NCBI RefSeq assembly: GCF_001904615.1
Contig: NZ_MRBY01000018.1
Location: forward strand, 1-64,000
Direction of reading: 5' to 3'
Source: [Limnothrix rosea] IAM M-220
GTDB lineage: Bacteria > Cyanobacteriota > Cyanobacteriia > Cyanobacteriales > MRBY01
Length of the DNA stretch: 64,000 nucleotides
Made by a program: the position numbers and the translations under genes. Shown here in pieces: positions 54,284-63,534 of this stretch. Positions within the stretch are counted from its first letter, which is position 1; each line of letters starts with the position of its first letter. Below the pieces are notes generated by a model, which made no database searches, was not told where the DNA came from, and saw only the letters and a program-made list of their open reading frames with translations.

Positions 54284-56857
54284 TTAGGTTTTAGCTTCTA
54301 GTTTGGCTAAACGACTTTGTAATTGTTTGTTTTCTTCTTTTAGTTTATCGAGGTCATTTCGTAGGGATTTAACGGCTTTATCTTTACTCAATTTTTTCTG
54401 AAGTGAGCTAACAGTTTCCTCGGCGCGTTGACGCACTCGTTTGTCGGGAGCTTGGCTGGCAAGGGTTTGTAATAATCCCATGGCTTTGGGATTTTCGATA
54501 CGTCCTAATGCTGCGACGATCGCCACTTGGGTGAGGAAGAAGGTCTCGCGGGCGATCGCCTCTAGACGGTTGAGAATCACTTCAAGTTTGTCATTGGTTT
54601 GGCCACTAGCCACAGTGCCAAGGGAGCGAATTGCGGCCAGACGCAACGGCTGAGGCACACCAATTTCAGTGTAGGGCAACAATAAGTCGACGGCCTCTGG
54701 GGAGGTTGTCATGGCAGCCAAACCACCAATTGCCCCAGCCCGGACAACTTCATTCCAGCCAGCCCGAGTTTCAAGGATTTGTTTGAGTAGGTCGCGGCTT
54801 TCGGCTGCTTTTTCTTCTAAACTGACCGATACCATTGAGCCTAAAGTTCTGGCGGCGGCGGCTTCTGTGTAGTAACTGTCGTCGCCTTTGAGTAGACAAG
54901 CTTTCACTGCTTTGTAGCTATCTGGTGTTTTAAAGTTACCGAGGGCGGTTAGGGCGGTACGGCGGACGCGGGGATGGCTGTCTTTGAGTCCCACCATCAG
55001 AGCATCTTCTGCTTGGTTGAGTTGGATTTTGCCAAGGGCTTTCACAATCTCAACGCGCACTCCCCAAAATTTTTCTTGAGTTAGGGCGGTTTGGAGGGCT
55101 TTGACGGCTTCGAGATTTCCTTGTTTGGCGATCGCCCCGGCAGCGTAAATACGAGAAATAGGGTCTGGATCGTGGCTCAATTGCGCTTTCAGTTCGCCCA
55201 TTGGGTAGGACAATTTCACTGTTTTTGTCCAATGATTTCCCACATCAAAACTGACAAAACTGGGCTTCTTTTCGAGGGGTAGATAAAAGGTTTGCTCTGC
55301 TTCATTTAGGCGGAAAGTAAAGGTTTTTTGGGTGACATCTTCGCCGTCAACATAACCAAAGGCAACGGGAATTTTGAGATCAAATAATGCCTTTTCATCT
55401 TTTTTTGCTTGGGTTTGTTTAATGGTGAGTTTAGCTAAACCGCTACCGCCATCCCAGCTATAGCTCACGTCAAAATCGGGATGTCCACCGCGAAAAACGT
55501 ACTGATCAAACAGCGGCGCAATATTAAAGCCTGTGGACTCTTCGACAGCGCGGAGTAAATCAATAGTTTCTACGGTGCGGTGGGCGTGGGTGCCAATAAA
55601 TGTGCGGATCGCTTTAAAAAATAGGTCATCACCTAAAAGTGTCCGAATCATGTGATAGACGCAAGCCCCTTTTTCGTAGAGGTGGCGATCGTACAGTTCG
55701 ATGGGTGCACGGTATACATGGGTAACAATGGGGCGACGGTAGCGGCTGCGGTCTTCGTTGAGGTAGTTCCGCATTTGCTCTAGGAGATAGTAGGCGGCTT
55801 CGTCTTTGCCATATTCGTGGTTCATCCAGAGGACTTCGGCATAGGTGGCCATTCCTTCTTTGATCCAAGCGTGGCTCCAATGTTTGATCACCACTAAATC
55901 ACCAAACCACTGGTGTGCCAGCTCATGCAAGACAAGGGTTTCGGTGCGGGTATTGTCGAGGCTTGCGCGTTCGTCGAGGAGACAGCGATCTGTTAAAAGG
56001 GTGGTGGAAGTATTTTCCATGCCACCGAAAATAAAGTCATCGACGCAGACTTGGGCATATTTCGGGAAAGGGTATTTGTAGCCGTAGGTTGCACTGAGGA
56101 AATCCATCATCTCAGGGGTTTTACCCATACTGCGATCGCCCTGTTCTTCTTTCCCTTTTTCGACGTAATAGAGAACGGGAATACCTTGCCACTCGTCTTG
56201 AATTTCAGCAAAATCGCCGACGGCAAGGGTGACGAGGTAGGAGGGGTGAATCTCTTTTTGGTGCCAATGGTATTGGGTGCGATCGCCCTGTTCTTCTGTG
56301 CCCACCAGTTCGCCATTGGAAATCGCGCGGTAGGGTTTGGGCACACGGATTTTAATTTCAGAGGTGGCCAGTTGTCCGGGGTAATCAAAACAGGGGAACC
56401 AAAACCGCGAATCTTCATCTTCTCCCTGCGTCCACACTTGTACTGGCTTATCGGGGTAATGGTCGTCTGGCTTAATAAAATAGATGCCCCGCTGGGGTTG
56501 CTCCAATTTGTAGGTGATCGCCAAATCAAATTTTTCGGTGGTGGTCGGTTGCAGTAATGTAACCGTTAAAACTTCGCCGTCATAGTCGAAAGGTTGACTA
56601 ACACTGCCAACGCACACGGATTCTATGGCCATATCCACCGCATCGAGGGTCAGAGTGGTTACCCCGGGACGAATGGGAGCCAAGGTGATGGTACAAATAC
56701 CCGTCAGCGATCGCCCTGTAATGTCAAGATCTAGATCAAGGAGAATATGTTTCACTTGTCCCGGACGGTCTGGATTGTAGTGGGGTTTCGCACCGGGTAG
56801 CTCAAAAGAACGCGCTTCTTCAGCATCGAGGAAATATTCAAAGTTGATTCCAGACAT
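54284..56857 (-). CDS. M1 family aminopeptidase with HEAT-repeat C-terminus
   Basis: Zinc aminopeptidase of 857 residues. The exopeptidase motif GGMENTST and the zinc site HELAHQWFGD followed 18 residues later by the Glu in KEGMATY are present, and the N-terminal beta domain begins with 'YFLDAEEARSFELPGAKPHY'. From about 570 HEAT-type repeats replace the usual ERAP1 domain ('LEAVKALQTALTQEKFWGVR', 'RVRRTALTALGNF'), and the last 40 residues form a coiled coil (LKEENKQLQSRLAKLEAK). This plan is seen in cyanobacteria. Cytoplasmic. Possibly involved in peptide turnover. Confidence 0.9.
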   Translation of the reverse strand: MSGINFEYFLDAEEARSFELPGAKPHYNPDRPGQVKHILLDLDLDITGRSLTGICTITLAPIRPGVTTLTLDAVDMAIESVCVGSVSQPFDYDGEVLTVTLLQPTTTEKFDLAITYKLEQPQRGIYFIKPDDHYPDKPVQVWTQGEDEDSRFWFPCFDYPGQLATSEIKIRVPKPYRAISNGELVGTEEQGDRTQYHWHQKEIHPSYLVTLAVGDFAEIQDEWQGIPVLYYVEKGKEEQGDRSMGKTPEMMDFLSATYGYKYPFPKYAQVCVDDFIFGGMENTSTTLLTDRCLLDERASLDNTRTETLVLHELAHQWFGDLVVIKHWSHAWIKEGMATYAEVLWMNHEYGKDEAAYYLLEQMRNYLNEDRSRYRRPIVTHVYRAPIELYDRHLYEKGACVYHMIRTLLGDDLFFKAIRTFIGTHAHRTVETIDLLRAVEESTGFNIAPLFDQYVFRGGHPDFDVSYSWDGGSGLAKLTIKQTQAKKDEKALFDLKIPVAFGYVDGEDVTQKTFTFRLNEAEQTFYLPLEKKPSFVSFDVGNHWTKTVKLSYPMGELKAQLSHDPDPISRIYAAGAIAKQGNLEAVKALQTALTQEKFWGVRVEIVKALGKIQLNQAEDALMVGLKDSHPRVRRTALTALGNFKTPDSYKAVKACLLKGDDSYYTEAAAARTLGSMVSVSLEEKAAESRDLLKQILETRAGWNEVVRAGAIGGLAAMTTSPEAVDLLLPYTEIGVPQPLRLAAIRSLGTVASGQTNDKLEVILNRLEAIARETFFLTQVAIVAALGRIENPKAMGLLQTLASQAPDKRVRQRAEETVSSLQKKLSKDKAVKSLRNDLDKLKEENKQLQSRLAKLEAKT

Positions 56858-57189
56858 ATTTTTCCTGACCTAATGGGGGCGATCGCCCCAACAAAATAAA
56901 TTAAGTTTGTTCTAAATGATAGCAACAGGAGCATGGACTGGGTGATGGGGCAACAACAGATTAAAAGTGTTCGTATTTATCGATAAATTTCGTCAACGCC
57001 ATCCAAACAAACGCGACCTAGAGAATACGCCACCAAGTACGATGACCATCAGATGACCCCATCGAACCGTAAAGCGTCCGAAATATCGGCGATCGCCGCC
57101 CCCGGAATAAATTGCCATGCTGGTGGACCCTTGATCATCCTGCGCACCAAAAATCTTGCAACGCATCCATTGTGAGAAATTACACCAGC
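56858..57189. other. intergenic region, 332 bases, doubtful small frame
   Basis: Upstream of the M1 gene. A minus-strand frame beginning at 57193 (overlapping the stop of the fusion gene, ATGA) codes 66 residues ending in 'HLMVIVLGGVFSRSRLFGWR'; it has no known relatives that I recognise. Two HIP1 sites are present. No terminator recognised. Confidence 0.35.
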
Positions 57190-58452
57190 TCACATTTCTG
57201 ATAGATAACTACACCAATCACTCCAGCCACCGACATAGAGCCTGAGATTATTGTGTCCCGTAATCTCTAGTGAGAGCCAATTGACACAGGCCGTGACACC
57301 TGACCCACAATACAAAACCAACTCCTGATCTTTCGGGTACACCTGCCAAAGTTTTTGTTGCTCTTTGAAAGGTAAAGCAAATCCCTCTGCATCGGAAACC
57401 GCTTTCCATGGTGAATTCATTGCACCGGGTATATGACCAGCAACGGGGTCTAACGGCTCCGTTTGTCCTAGATAGCGCGCCTCGTCCCGACAGTCCAAAA
57501 CGATGCGTTGGTTGTCCGTTGCAACTAAAAGTTCATCCCGACTAATTAATAAATCACGTCGGATTTGCGGTCGAAAAGCGGTTTGGGTTGCTGTTTGAGG
57601 TAACTCTTGATTACATTCATAGTCTGACTTTTCCCAAGCGGCAAAACCACCATCGAGAATGCTGACATTGTCATGGCCATAGAATTTTAGTAGCCACCAA
57701 AACCTCGCCGCAAAGGCAAACCGTAGATCGTCATAAACGACAACTTCTGTTGTGCCCTGTTCGATGCCAAGGCGCGTTAATGTTGCGACAAATTTTTCTG
57801 GGTCGGGTAATGGATGGCGGCCGCCATGTTTGTCTAGGGGCGACGAAAGATCCTGATCGAGGTGGAGGTAATGGGCTCCCGGAATATGTTTTTTTTGGTA
57901 TTGGGCCTTGCCCCAGTCTGGATCATTTAGTCGGAACCGACAATCGACAATGACCACGTTTGGGTCGTGGAGGCGATCGCCGAGGGCTTGGACGGAAATG
58001 AAGTAGGGAGAAAGACGATTAGACAAGGTTTTTGAGATCAGCAAATAATTTTTTTGGCGCTGTTCGTCGTGTTTATAGTCGAGCTTCGAGGCAATTTTTT
58101 TGAGGATAATAAACCCCCGGCCGCCCGATGCAAATTCGTTCACCTTTTTCAGATCGAGGTGTTGGAGATGTTTCTCTAGATCGAAGTCATGATTACCACT
58201 ATCCCAAATGCGAATATCTAGGCAATCTTCCTGTAGGGTAAGGTCAATATCAATGGGGCAATGCTTCAGTGCTTCACCGTGGGCATGGCGCACTGCATTC
58301 GTAAACCCTTCGGCGATCGCCATTTGACACTGCATCCAATCATGGCGAGGAATACGGTCATGACGATTGATCTTATTACACTGCTCCAATACTTGATCCA
58401 ACTGGGTCAAATCACTCGCAACGTGGAATTGATATTGGTCTAAGATAGCCAA
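57190..58452 (-). CDS. anti-sigma-factor-type kinase fused to a rhodanese sulfurtransferase
   Basis: Residues 1-141 are an RsbW-like HATPase domain: N box E48-GFT-N52 with AVRHAHGE, G1 box D-S-G (84-86) and G2 GGRGFIIL (110-117). After a linker of about 6 residues, residues 148-420 form a two-domain sulfurtransferase of the mercaptopyruvate/thiosulfate type: first domain 'VIVDCRFRLNDPDWG' with an inactive loop, second with the active Cys382 in CGSGVTAC. No stop separates the two. A TTG at codon 143 (58024-58026) could be an internal start. The start is 52 bases from that of the divergent response-regulator phosphatase gene. Confidence 0.85.
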   Translation of the reverse strand: MAILDQYQFHVASDLTQLDQVLEQCNKINRHDRIPRHDWMQCQMAIAEGFTNAVRHAHGEALKHCPIDIDLTLQEDCLDIRIWDSGNHDFDLEKHLQHLDLKKVNEFASGGRGFIILKKIASKLDYKHDEQRQKNYLLISKTLSNRLSPYFISVQALGDRLHDPNVVIVDCRFRLNDPDWGKAQYQKKHIPGAHYLHLDQDLSSPLDKHGGRHPLPDPEKFVATLTRLGIEQGTTEVVVYDDLRFAFAARFWWLLKFYGHDNVSILDGGFAAWEKSDYECNQELPQTATQTAFRPQIRRDLLISRDELLVATDNQRIVLDCRDEARYLGQTEPLDPVAGHIPGAMNSPWKAVSDAEGFALPFKEQQKLWQVYPKDQELVLYCGSGVTACVNWLSLEITGHNNLRLYVGGWSDWCSYLSEM

Positions 58453-58504
58453 AGGTGAGCTTACTGAGTTGCAGAAGGGTCATTGCTGGTAGTGTAGCTT
58501 AATT

Positions 58505-59641
58505 ATGATTCAGATTCTCGTTATTGATGATGACCCAGCCATCCGCACCCTCCTCAAACGGACTTTAACGCGCCAAGGCTACGATATTCATGACAGTAAT
58601 AATGGTGCCGCGGGTCTAGACAAGGCGATCGCCCTCCAGCCAGAGTTAGTGATTTGCGACTGGATGATGCCGGGGATGAATGGCCTCGATGTCTGCAGAG
58701 AAATCAAAAACCACCCCGCCCTAAAACACAGCACTTTTTTTATCCTGCTCACGGCCCTCGGTAGTACCGAAGATAAGATTATGGGCTTAGATGCGGGAGC
58801 CGATGATTTTTTATGCAAACCCATTGAAATTGCCGAATTGCTAGCACGGGTACGGGCGGTATTACGGATTCAACAGTTGACCGGCGATCTCTATCTGCAA
58901 AAACAAAAATTAGAGTCGGAAATTTCTGAAGCGGCGCAATATGTGCGAACCCTTTTACCGCCACCCTTAAATCGCTCTCGTATCAAAATTGAAACCTGTT
59001 TTGTGCCCTCTTCCCAGCTAGGGGGGGATGGCTTTGATTATTTCTGGCTCGATCATCAACGGCTAGCTTTTTATCTCCTTGATGTGTCTGGCCACGGATT
59101 AAGGGCTGCTTTACCCTCCATTGCTGTCCTGAATTTGATGCGATCGCGCAATGGTCACCAAGGCGTAGATTATGGCAAACCAAAAAATGTCCTAGAATAT
59201 CTCAGCGCCAACTGCAAATTTATTGAGCAGCAGGAGCAGTACTTTACGATGTGGTACGGCGTTTTTGATATTGATGAACGAGTATTGACCTATGCCAGCG
59301 CGGGACATCCACCCGCGATTATTTTTGGCGATCGCCCCGGGGAGCCACCACAACTACTCCGTACCAAAGGTTTTCCGGTCGGGTTATTCGAGCCGGAAGA
59401 ATCTATCTATCAAGAAGAGCAAAAATATATTTCCTTTAATTCACGCTTGTATCTTATTAGTGATGGAGTCTATGAAGATTCCCGCTCTAAAGATGCCGTC
59501 CAAAATTGGCAACAGTTTTTAGATTTACTCTCTGGGTATGAAGCAAAACATGACCTTGCCAGCCTCGAAAAGCTCCTGCGGGCTCGCCTCCATGGCCATG
59601 AACTAGAAGATGATTTCTCGATGATGAAATTATCACTTTAG
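58505..59641 (+). CDS. response regulator with PP2C (RsbU/SpoIIE) phosphatase output
   Basis: Receiver domain 1-125 with acidic triad DDD (8-10), phosphoacceptor D52 in CDWMMPGMNG and Lys in CKPIEIAELL. A short coiled coil (about 128-150) leads to the PP2C phosphatase domain (about 165-378) with the metal motif YLLDVSGHGLRAALPS and 'YASAGHPPAIIF', 'LISDGVYED', 'DDFSMM'. Such proteins dephosphorylate anti-sigma-factor antagonists. The divergent gene encodes the matching kinase type. The antagonist (STAS protein) and sigma factor are not in the window. Confidence 0.9.
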   Translation: MIQILVIDDDPAIRTLLKRTLTRQGYDIHDSNNGAAGLDKAIALQPELVICDWMMPGMNGLDVCREIKNHPALKHSTFFILLTALGSTEDKIMGLDAGADDFLCKPIEIAELLARVRAVLRIQQLTGDLYLQKQKLESEISEAAQYVRTLLPPPLNRSRIKIETCFVPSSQLGGDGFDYFWLDHQRLAFYLLDVSGHGLRAALPSIAVLNLMRSRNGHQGVDYGKPKNVLEYLSANCKFIEQQEQYFTMWYGVFDIDERVLTYASAGHPPAIIFGDRPGEPPQLLRTKGFPVGLFEPEESIYQEEQKYISFNSRLYLISDGVYEDSRSKDAVQNWQQFLDLLSGYEAKHDLASLEKLLRARLHGHELEDDFSMMKLSL

Positions 59642-59674
59642 CTCACCGCATTAGGTTACTTTTAATTCTGATTT

Positions 59675-60514
59675 TTAAAGTAAGTTTTGGGCATGGTGCT
59701 CAATATGATCTGCCATAAAGGTCGCAATAAAAAAGTAACTATGGTCGTAGCCTTCTTGGTATCGCAAACGTAATGGCTGTCCGACTTTTTCGCAGGCGAT
59801 CGCAAACTGATTTGTTAATAATTGCTTTTCGAGAAACACATCAGCCTTACCCTGATCAATTAAAATTTTGCCGTTAAACTGCCGCTTTGTAATAATTTGC
59901 GTTGCATCATACTTACGCCAAGTTTTTTGGTCTTCCCCCAGATAAGCCGTAAAGGCCTTTTCACCCCATGCACATTGCATCGGCGCAACCACCGGCGCAA
60001 ACGCCGACACCGAATGGTAAAAATCCGGTTTTCGTAAAGCGCAAATTAACGCCCCATGACCCCCCATCGAATGGCCAAAAATTCCCCGTTTATCAGTCAC
60101 CGCAAAATTCTCTTCAATCAGTTCTGGCAACTCTTTGGTGACATAGCTATACATGCGATAGTGCTTTGACCAAGGTTTGGCCGTCGCATCCACATAAAAC
60201 CCTGCACCACTACCCAGATCCCAATCCTTATCTTCGTCGGGAATGCCTGTATTACGGGGACTTGTATCTGGAGCCACCAACATCAAACCATGTTGGGCAG
60301 CGTATTGTTGTGCACCTGCCTTTGTGGTGAAGTTTTCCTCAGTACAAGTTAAACCCGACAAATAGTACAGCACTGGTACGGCTTCATTTTTAGTTTGGGG
60401 CGGCATAAAAACTGTGAAATTCATCTCCCCACGGCAGGCGATCGACTGGTGGCTGTAGTAGCGTACTCGACCACCAAAACAGAGAATTTCTTTTTGCAGA
60501 ACTAACTTGGTCAT
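59675..60514 (-). CDS. fghA: S-formylglutathione hydrolase
   Basis: It frees formate from S-formylglutathione, the second step of glutathione-dependent formaldehyde removal. 279 residues of the esterase D family: 'VLYYLSGLTCTEENFTTKAG', 'APDTSPRN', the nucleophile Ser in GIFGHSMGGHGA, and 'GYDHSYFFIATF' with the last His. The dehydrogenase of the first step is encoded 233 bases upstream on the same strand. Confidence 0.94.
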   Translation of the reverse strand: MTKLVLQKEILCFGGRVRYYSHQSIACRGEMNFTVFMPPQTKNEAVPVLYYLSGLTCTEENFTTKAGAQQYAAQHGLMLVAPDTSPRNTGIPDEDKDWDLGSGAGFYVDATAKPWSKHYRMYSYVTKELPELIEENFAVTDKRGIFGHSMGGHGALICALRKPDFYHSVSAFAPVVAPMQCAWGEKAFTAYLGEDQKTWRKYDATQIITKRQFNGKILIDQGKADVFLEKQLLTNQFAIACEKVGQPLRLRYQEGYDHSYFFIATFMADHIEHHAQNLL

Positions 60515-60747
60515 TGTGATACTCCGCCATGGTGCTTAGTCATAGATTTGAGTGTTTTATTGATTGAAAGTCTTGAGAATGAGTGCGTTACGCTTTGCTA
60601 ACGCACGCTACAGGATATTCCACATAATTTGGGATTCCTTCACTTGAGACAGTGAGAGATAAAAGTTTGAGTACGCACCTAGCTTGTAAAAACCCTTCGT
60701 GCTTCGGTTACTCTCCTCAGGAAAGGTAAATTTGTTGTTGTCATTGA

Positions 60748-61866
60748 TTAGAAGGTGACAACACTGCGGATTGATTCGCCTTTATGCATCAGATCAAAGG
60801 CTTCATTAATTTGCTCGATGGGCATGACATGGGTAATGAGATCGTCAATATTGATCTTGCCATCCATATACCAGTCCACAATTTTTGGGACATCGGTGCG
60901 GCCTCTCGCGCCACCAAAGGCAGTGCCCTGCCACACGCGTCCAGTAACGAGCTGGAAAGGACGAGTGCTAATTTCTTGTCCTGCTCCGGCAACCCCAATA
61001 ATGGTGGAAACGCCCCAGCCTTTGTGGCAACTTTCGAGGGCTTGGCGCATTACTTTTACATTGCCAATGCATTCGAAGGTATAGTCTGCGCCGCCTTTGG
61101 TGAGATCGACTAGGTAGGGGACTAAATCTCCTTCGATTTCTTGGGGATTCACGAAATGGGTCATGCCAAATTTTTCGGCGATCGCCCTTTTATCGTCATT
61201 AAGATCAACGCCGATAATCATATCTGCGCCGACCATCTTTGCGCCTTGGATCACGTTTAGACCGATGCCACCAAGACCAAAAACTATTACCTTAGACCCC
61301 ACTTCAACTTTAGCGGTATTGATCACCGCACCAATGCCCGTTGTGACACCACAGCCGATGTAGCAGACTTTCTCGAAGGGGGCATCTTTTCGGATTTTGG
61401 CGAGGGAAATTTCAGGGACAACGGTGTAGTTGGCAAAGGTGGATGTGCCCATGTAATGGAAAATTGTTTCACCATCTTTGGAAAAGCGTCCTGTGCCGTC
61501 AGGCATTAGGCCTTTGCCTTGGGTGGCTCGCACGGCCTGACAGAGATTGGTTTTGAGACTAAGGCAATATTCACATTCACGACATTCTGGAATATACAGC
61601 GGAATCACGTGGTCACCGGGCTTAAGGCTTTTCACGCCCTTGCCGACTTCCACAACAACCCCTGCGCCTTCGTGGCCGAGAATTGCCGGGAATAACCCCT
61701 CTGGATCTGCCCCTGACAAGGTGTAGGCATCGGTATGGCAAACACCTGTTGCTTTAATTTCGACTAAAACTTCCCCGGCTTTGGGTGGTGCTAATTGCAC
61801 TGTTTCGATGGTGAGGGGTGCTTGGGCAGAGTGGGCGATCGCCGCTTTAACATCCATGGGTTTCAA
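60748..61866 (-). CDS. adhC: S-(hydroxymethyl)glutathione dehydrogenase (class III alcohol dehydrogenase)
   Basis: It oxidises the formaldehyde-glutathione adduct with NAD and reduces S-nitrosoglutathione. 372 residues. Catalytic zinc ligands in [14 protein letters not shown] and GHEGAGVV, structural zinc Cys cluster [20 protein letters not shown]-binding [14 protein letters not shown], and the class III Arg/Asp setting. The gene is followed by fghA. Also known as frmA. Confidence 0.95.
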   Translation of the reverse strand: MKPMDVKAAIAHSAQAPLTIETVQLAPPKAGEVLVEIKATGVCHTDAYTLSGADPEGLFPAILGHEGAGVVVEVGKGVKSLKPGDHVIPLYIPECRECEYCLSLKTNLCQAVRATQGKGLMPDGTGRFSKDGETIFHYMGTSTFANYTVVPEISLAKIRKDAPFEKVCYIGCGVTTGIGAVINTAKVEVGSKVIVFGLGGIGLNVIQGAKMVGADMIIGVDLNDDKRAIAEKFGMTHFVNPQEIEGDLVPYLVDLTKGGADYTFECIGNVKVMRQALESCHKGWGVSTIIGVAGAGQEISTRPFQLVTGRVWQGTAFGGARGRTDVPKIVDWYMDGKINIDDLITHVMPIEQINEAFDLMHKGESIRSVVTF

Positions 61867-62061
61867 TAATCCTTCACTGATCTTCTCTAGTTTTTAATGT
61901 ACCGAGGGATCGCACCTTAGGCGGGCTACCGCATTGATAAGTTACGTTAGAAAAAAGTTGTGGCGATCGCCCTTGTTTCAAATCACTGTCTCGGTAAAAA
62001 CACCGTGGTACAAGGAACAAGATCTGTATTTAGTTTTATTTGTGTGAGGAGTCTCGTAGTA

Positions 62062-62718
62062 ATGCGGAAAAAATTTATCTGGGCGGCAAGCCTAGGCCTT
62101 TTGGCGATCGCCGGGTGTGGCACGGATACAGCACCGACAGAAGCGGGGGGAGAGAATGCCACAGCACAGCAGGGAGCACCTAAAGCACCAGCGAAAGATA
62201 CCCAAACGGTTGTCATTACTGATAGTGCCGTCAGTCTTAATTTTCCCAAGGGGTGGTACGAAAACCCTGACGAATATCCCTATGACGTACAGTATTTCTC
62301 AAACAATCAGCGGATGAATACAGGAGTTTTCCTGTACAACACCAATGATTTTGCGTCGGCAATTGATGCGGAGGCGATCCTAGAGCTACAGGTGGAAGAC
62401 CTCAGTAGTAAGCGTGAAAATTTCACCGAAATTCAGCCCCTAACCACCACTGACTTACCCGACAAAATTGTGACGACAACGGTCTTTTCCGGCGAAAAAG
62501 ATACTTCGGCGTTTTACTACAAATTTACGGTTGTGGAGTTTAAAGACAATCCAGAATTACTGGCTGTCACCCTCCAAGTTGCCTTCCCTAGTGAATGGGA
62601 CAAGAGCAGACCGATCCTTGAGGAGATCACTCAATCTTTGGCGATCGCCCCGTCGGAAACACCAGAATCTACCGAGGAAGTTGAAACACCGGAGGCCGCA
62701 CCGGAGACAGCCGAATAA
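62062..62718 (+). CDS. putative lipoprotein, PsbP-like fold possible
   Basis: The ATG at 62062 has GAGGAG 10 bases upstream and begins a lipoprotein signal MRKKFIWAASLGLLAIAGC with Cys19. An Ala/Pro-rich linker (20-50) leads to a domain (about 52-200) with 'VSLNFPKGWYENPDEYPYD' and regular beta/alpha alternation, somewhat like PsbP-family proteins. The tail is Glu/Pro/Thr rich. An upstream in-frame ATG at 61960 is rejected because it would bury the lipobox. Followed by a good terminator. Confidence 0.72.
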   Translation: MRKKFIWAASLGLLAIAGCGTDTAPTEAGGENATAQQGAPKAPAKDTQTVVITDSAVSLNFPKGWYENPDEYPYDVQYFSNNQRMNTGVFLYNTNDFASAIDAEAILELQVEDLSSKRENFTEIQPLTTTDLPDKIVTTTVFSGEKDTSAFYYKFTVVEFKDNPELLAVTLQVAFPSEWDKSRPILEEITQSLAIAPSETPESTEEVETPEAAPETAE

Positions 62719-62742
62719 AAAAACAGTTTGCAAAAACATTAC

Positions 62743-62779
62743 ATCCTTCTACTGTGTTCAGTGAGGAGGATTTTTTATT
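62743..62779 (+). terminator. rho-independent terminator of the lipoprotein gene
   Basis: ATCCTTCTACTG pairs with CAGTGAGGAGGAT (12 bp, one bulged G, loop TGTT), followed by TTTTTTATTTTTATTG. It lies 25 bases after the stop. Confidence 0.88.
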
Positions 62780-62809
62780 TTTATTGATTGATTTGATGCT
62801 CGCCACTTT

Positions 62810-63313
62810 TTAATTACCCCATAAATCAATCAATGTGGGTTTTTCGCCGGAGAGAAGGCTAGTCAAAATATGTTGATATTCCTTGGCGTAGCACTGAAAA
62901 TGCCACTGCACCATGCCGTAGAGAAATCCCAGAAAAAGAGGCATAACAGTGATGGCTCCCCACCGTAAAAGGGCAGATAAAAATACGGTTATTAATAGTG
63001 CAGCAAAAGCAACTTGGTGAAAATCTTGGTTGCGGAGGCGTAATGTTCCGATAAGTTTGGTTTGGCGATCGCCGCCCGTTAGTTTTCCTTCAAACCGGAA
63101 GCAAAATTGCTTCATCGCTCTCGGCCCGACAAGACGGACTTTATTTTGTTCGCCATGTCCCCAGTAATAGCGAGTAAGTTGATATTTTTTTGACAGTACT
63201 AAATCATTTTGCAGGGCGCGGGTAATGTTCTTCTGGGCGATCGCCATATCTATCGGTAAATCAATCTCAATAGGGCGGTATAGGTGCAATAAGTCTTGGC
63301 TAGCTCTAATCAT
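62810..63313 (-). CDS. hypothetical protein with two membrane segments
   Basis: 167 residues. The N-terminal half is soluble and basic ('MIRASQDLLHLYRPIEIDLP', then 'GPRAMKQFCFRFEGKL'), with two hydrophobic segments at about 98-116 and 118-135 (AALLITVFLSALLRWGAIT). Not recognised. The start has an in-frame alternative at residue 18. It is convergent with the lipoprotein gene and shares its terminator region. Confidence 0.55.
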   Translation of the reverse strand: MIRASQDLLHLYRPIEIDLPIDMAIAQKNITRALQNDLVLSKKYQLTRYYWGHGEQNKVRLVGPRAMKQFCFRFEGKLTGGDRQTKLIGTLRLRNQDFHQVAFAALLITVFLSALLRWGAITVMPLFLGFLYGMVQWHFQCYAKEYQHILTSLLSGEKPTLIDLWGN

Positions 63314-63534
63314 GTTCGTGGCGTGAGCAACTTCCCGAAACTTCAGTTTTGCAAAGAGATTTTACGGAAAAAAGTGACGGAAAAAAGTGGGTGTTCTTTT
63401 TGTAAATTAGTTAGGTGATTTTTTCTTTTATTGTTGCAACAGACCAAAGTTTAAATAAGATTTCAGATCAAATCTGGGGCGATCGCCATTGCCGCAAGCC
63501 AAATCTCAGGGGATGTCTAATCTTTTTTAGCCTT

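Noticed and set aside
56993-57193. 66-codon frame overlapping the fusion gene stop by ATGA
   Set aside because: The overlap looks like coupling, but the protein is not recognisable and there is no sign of conservation to judge from; kept only as a note in the intergenic entry.
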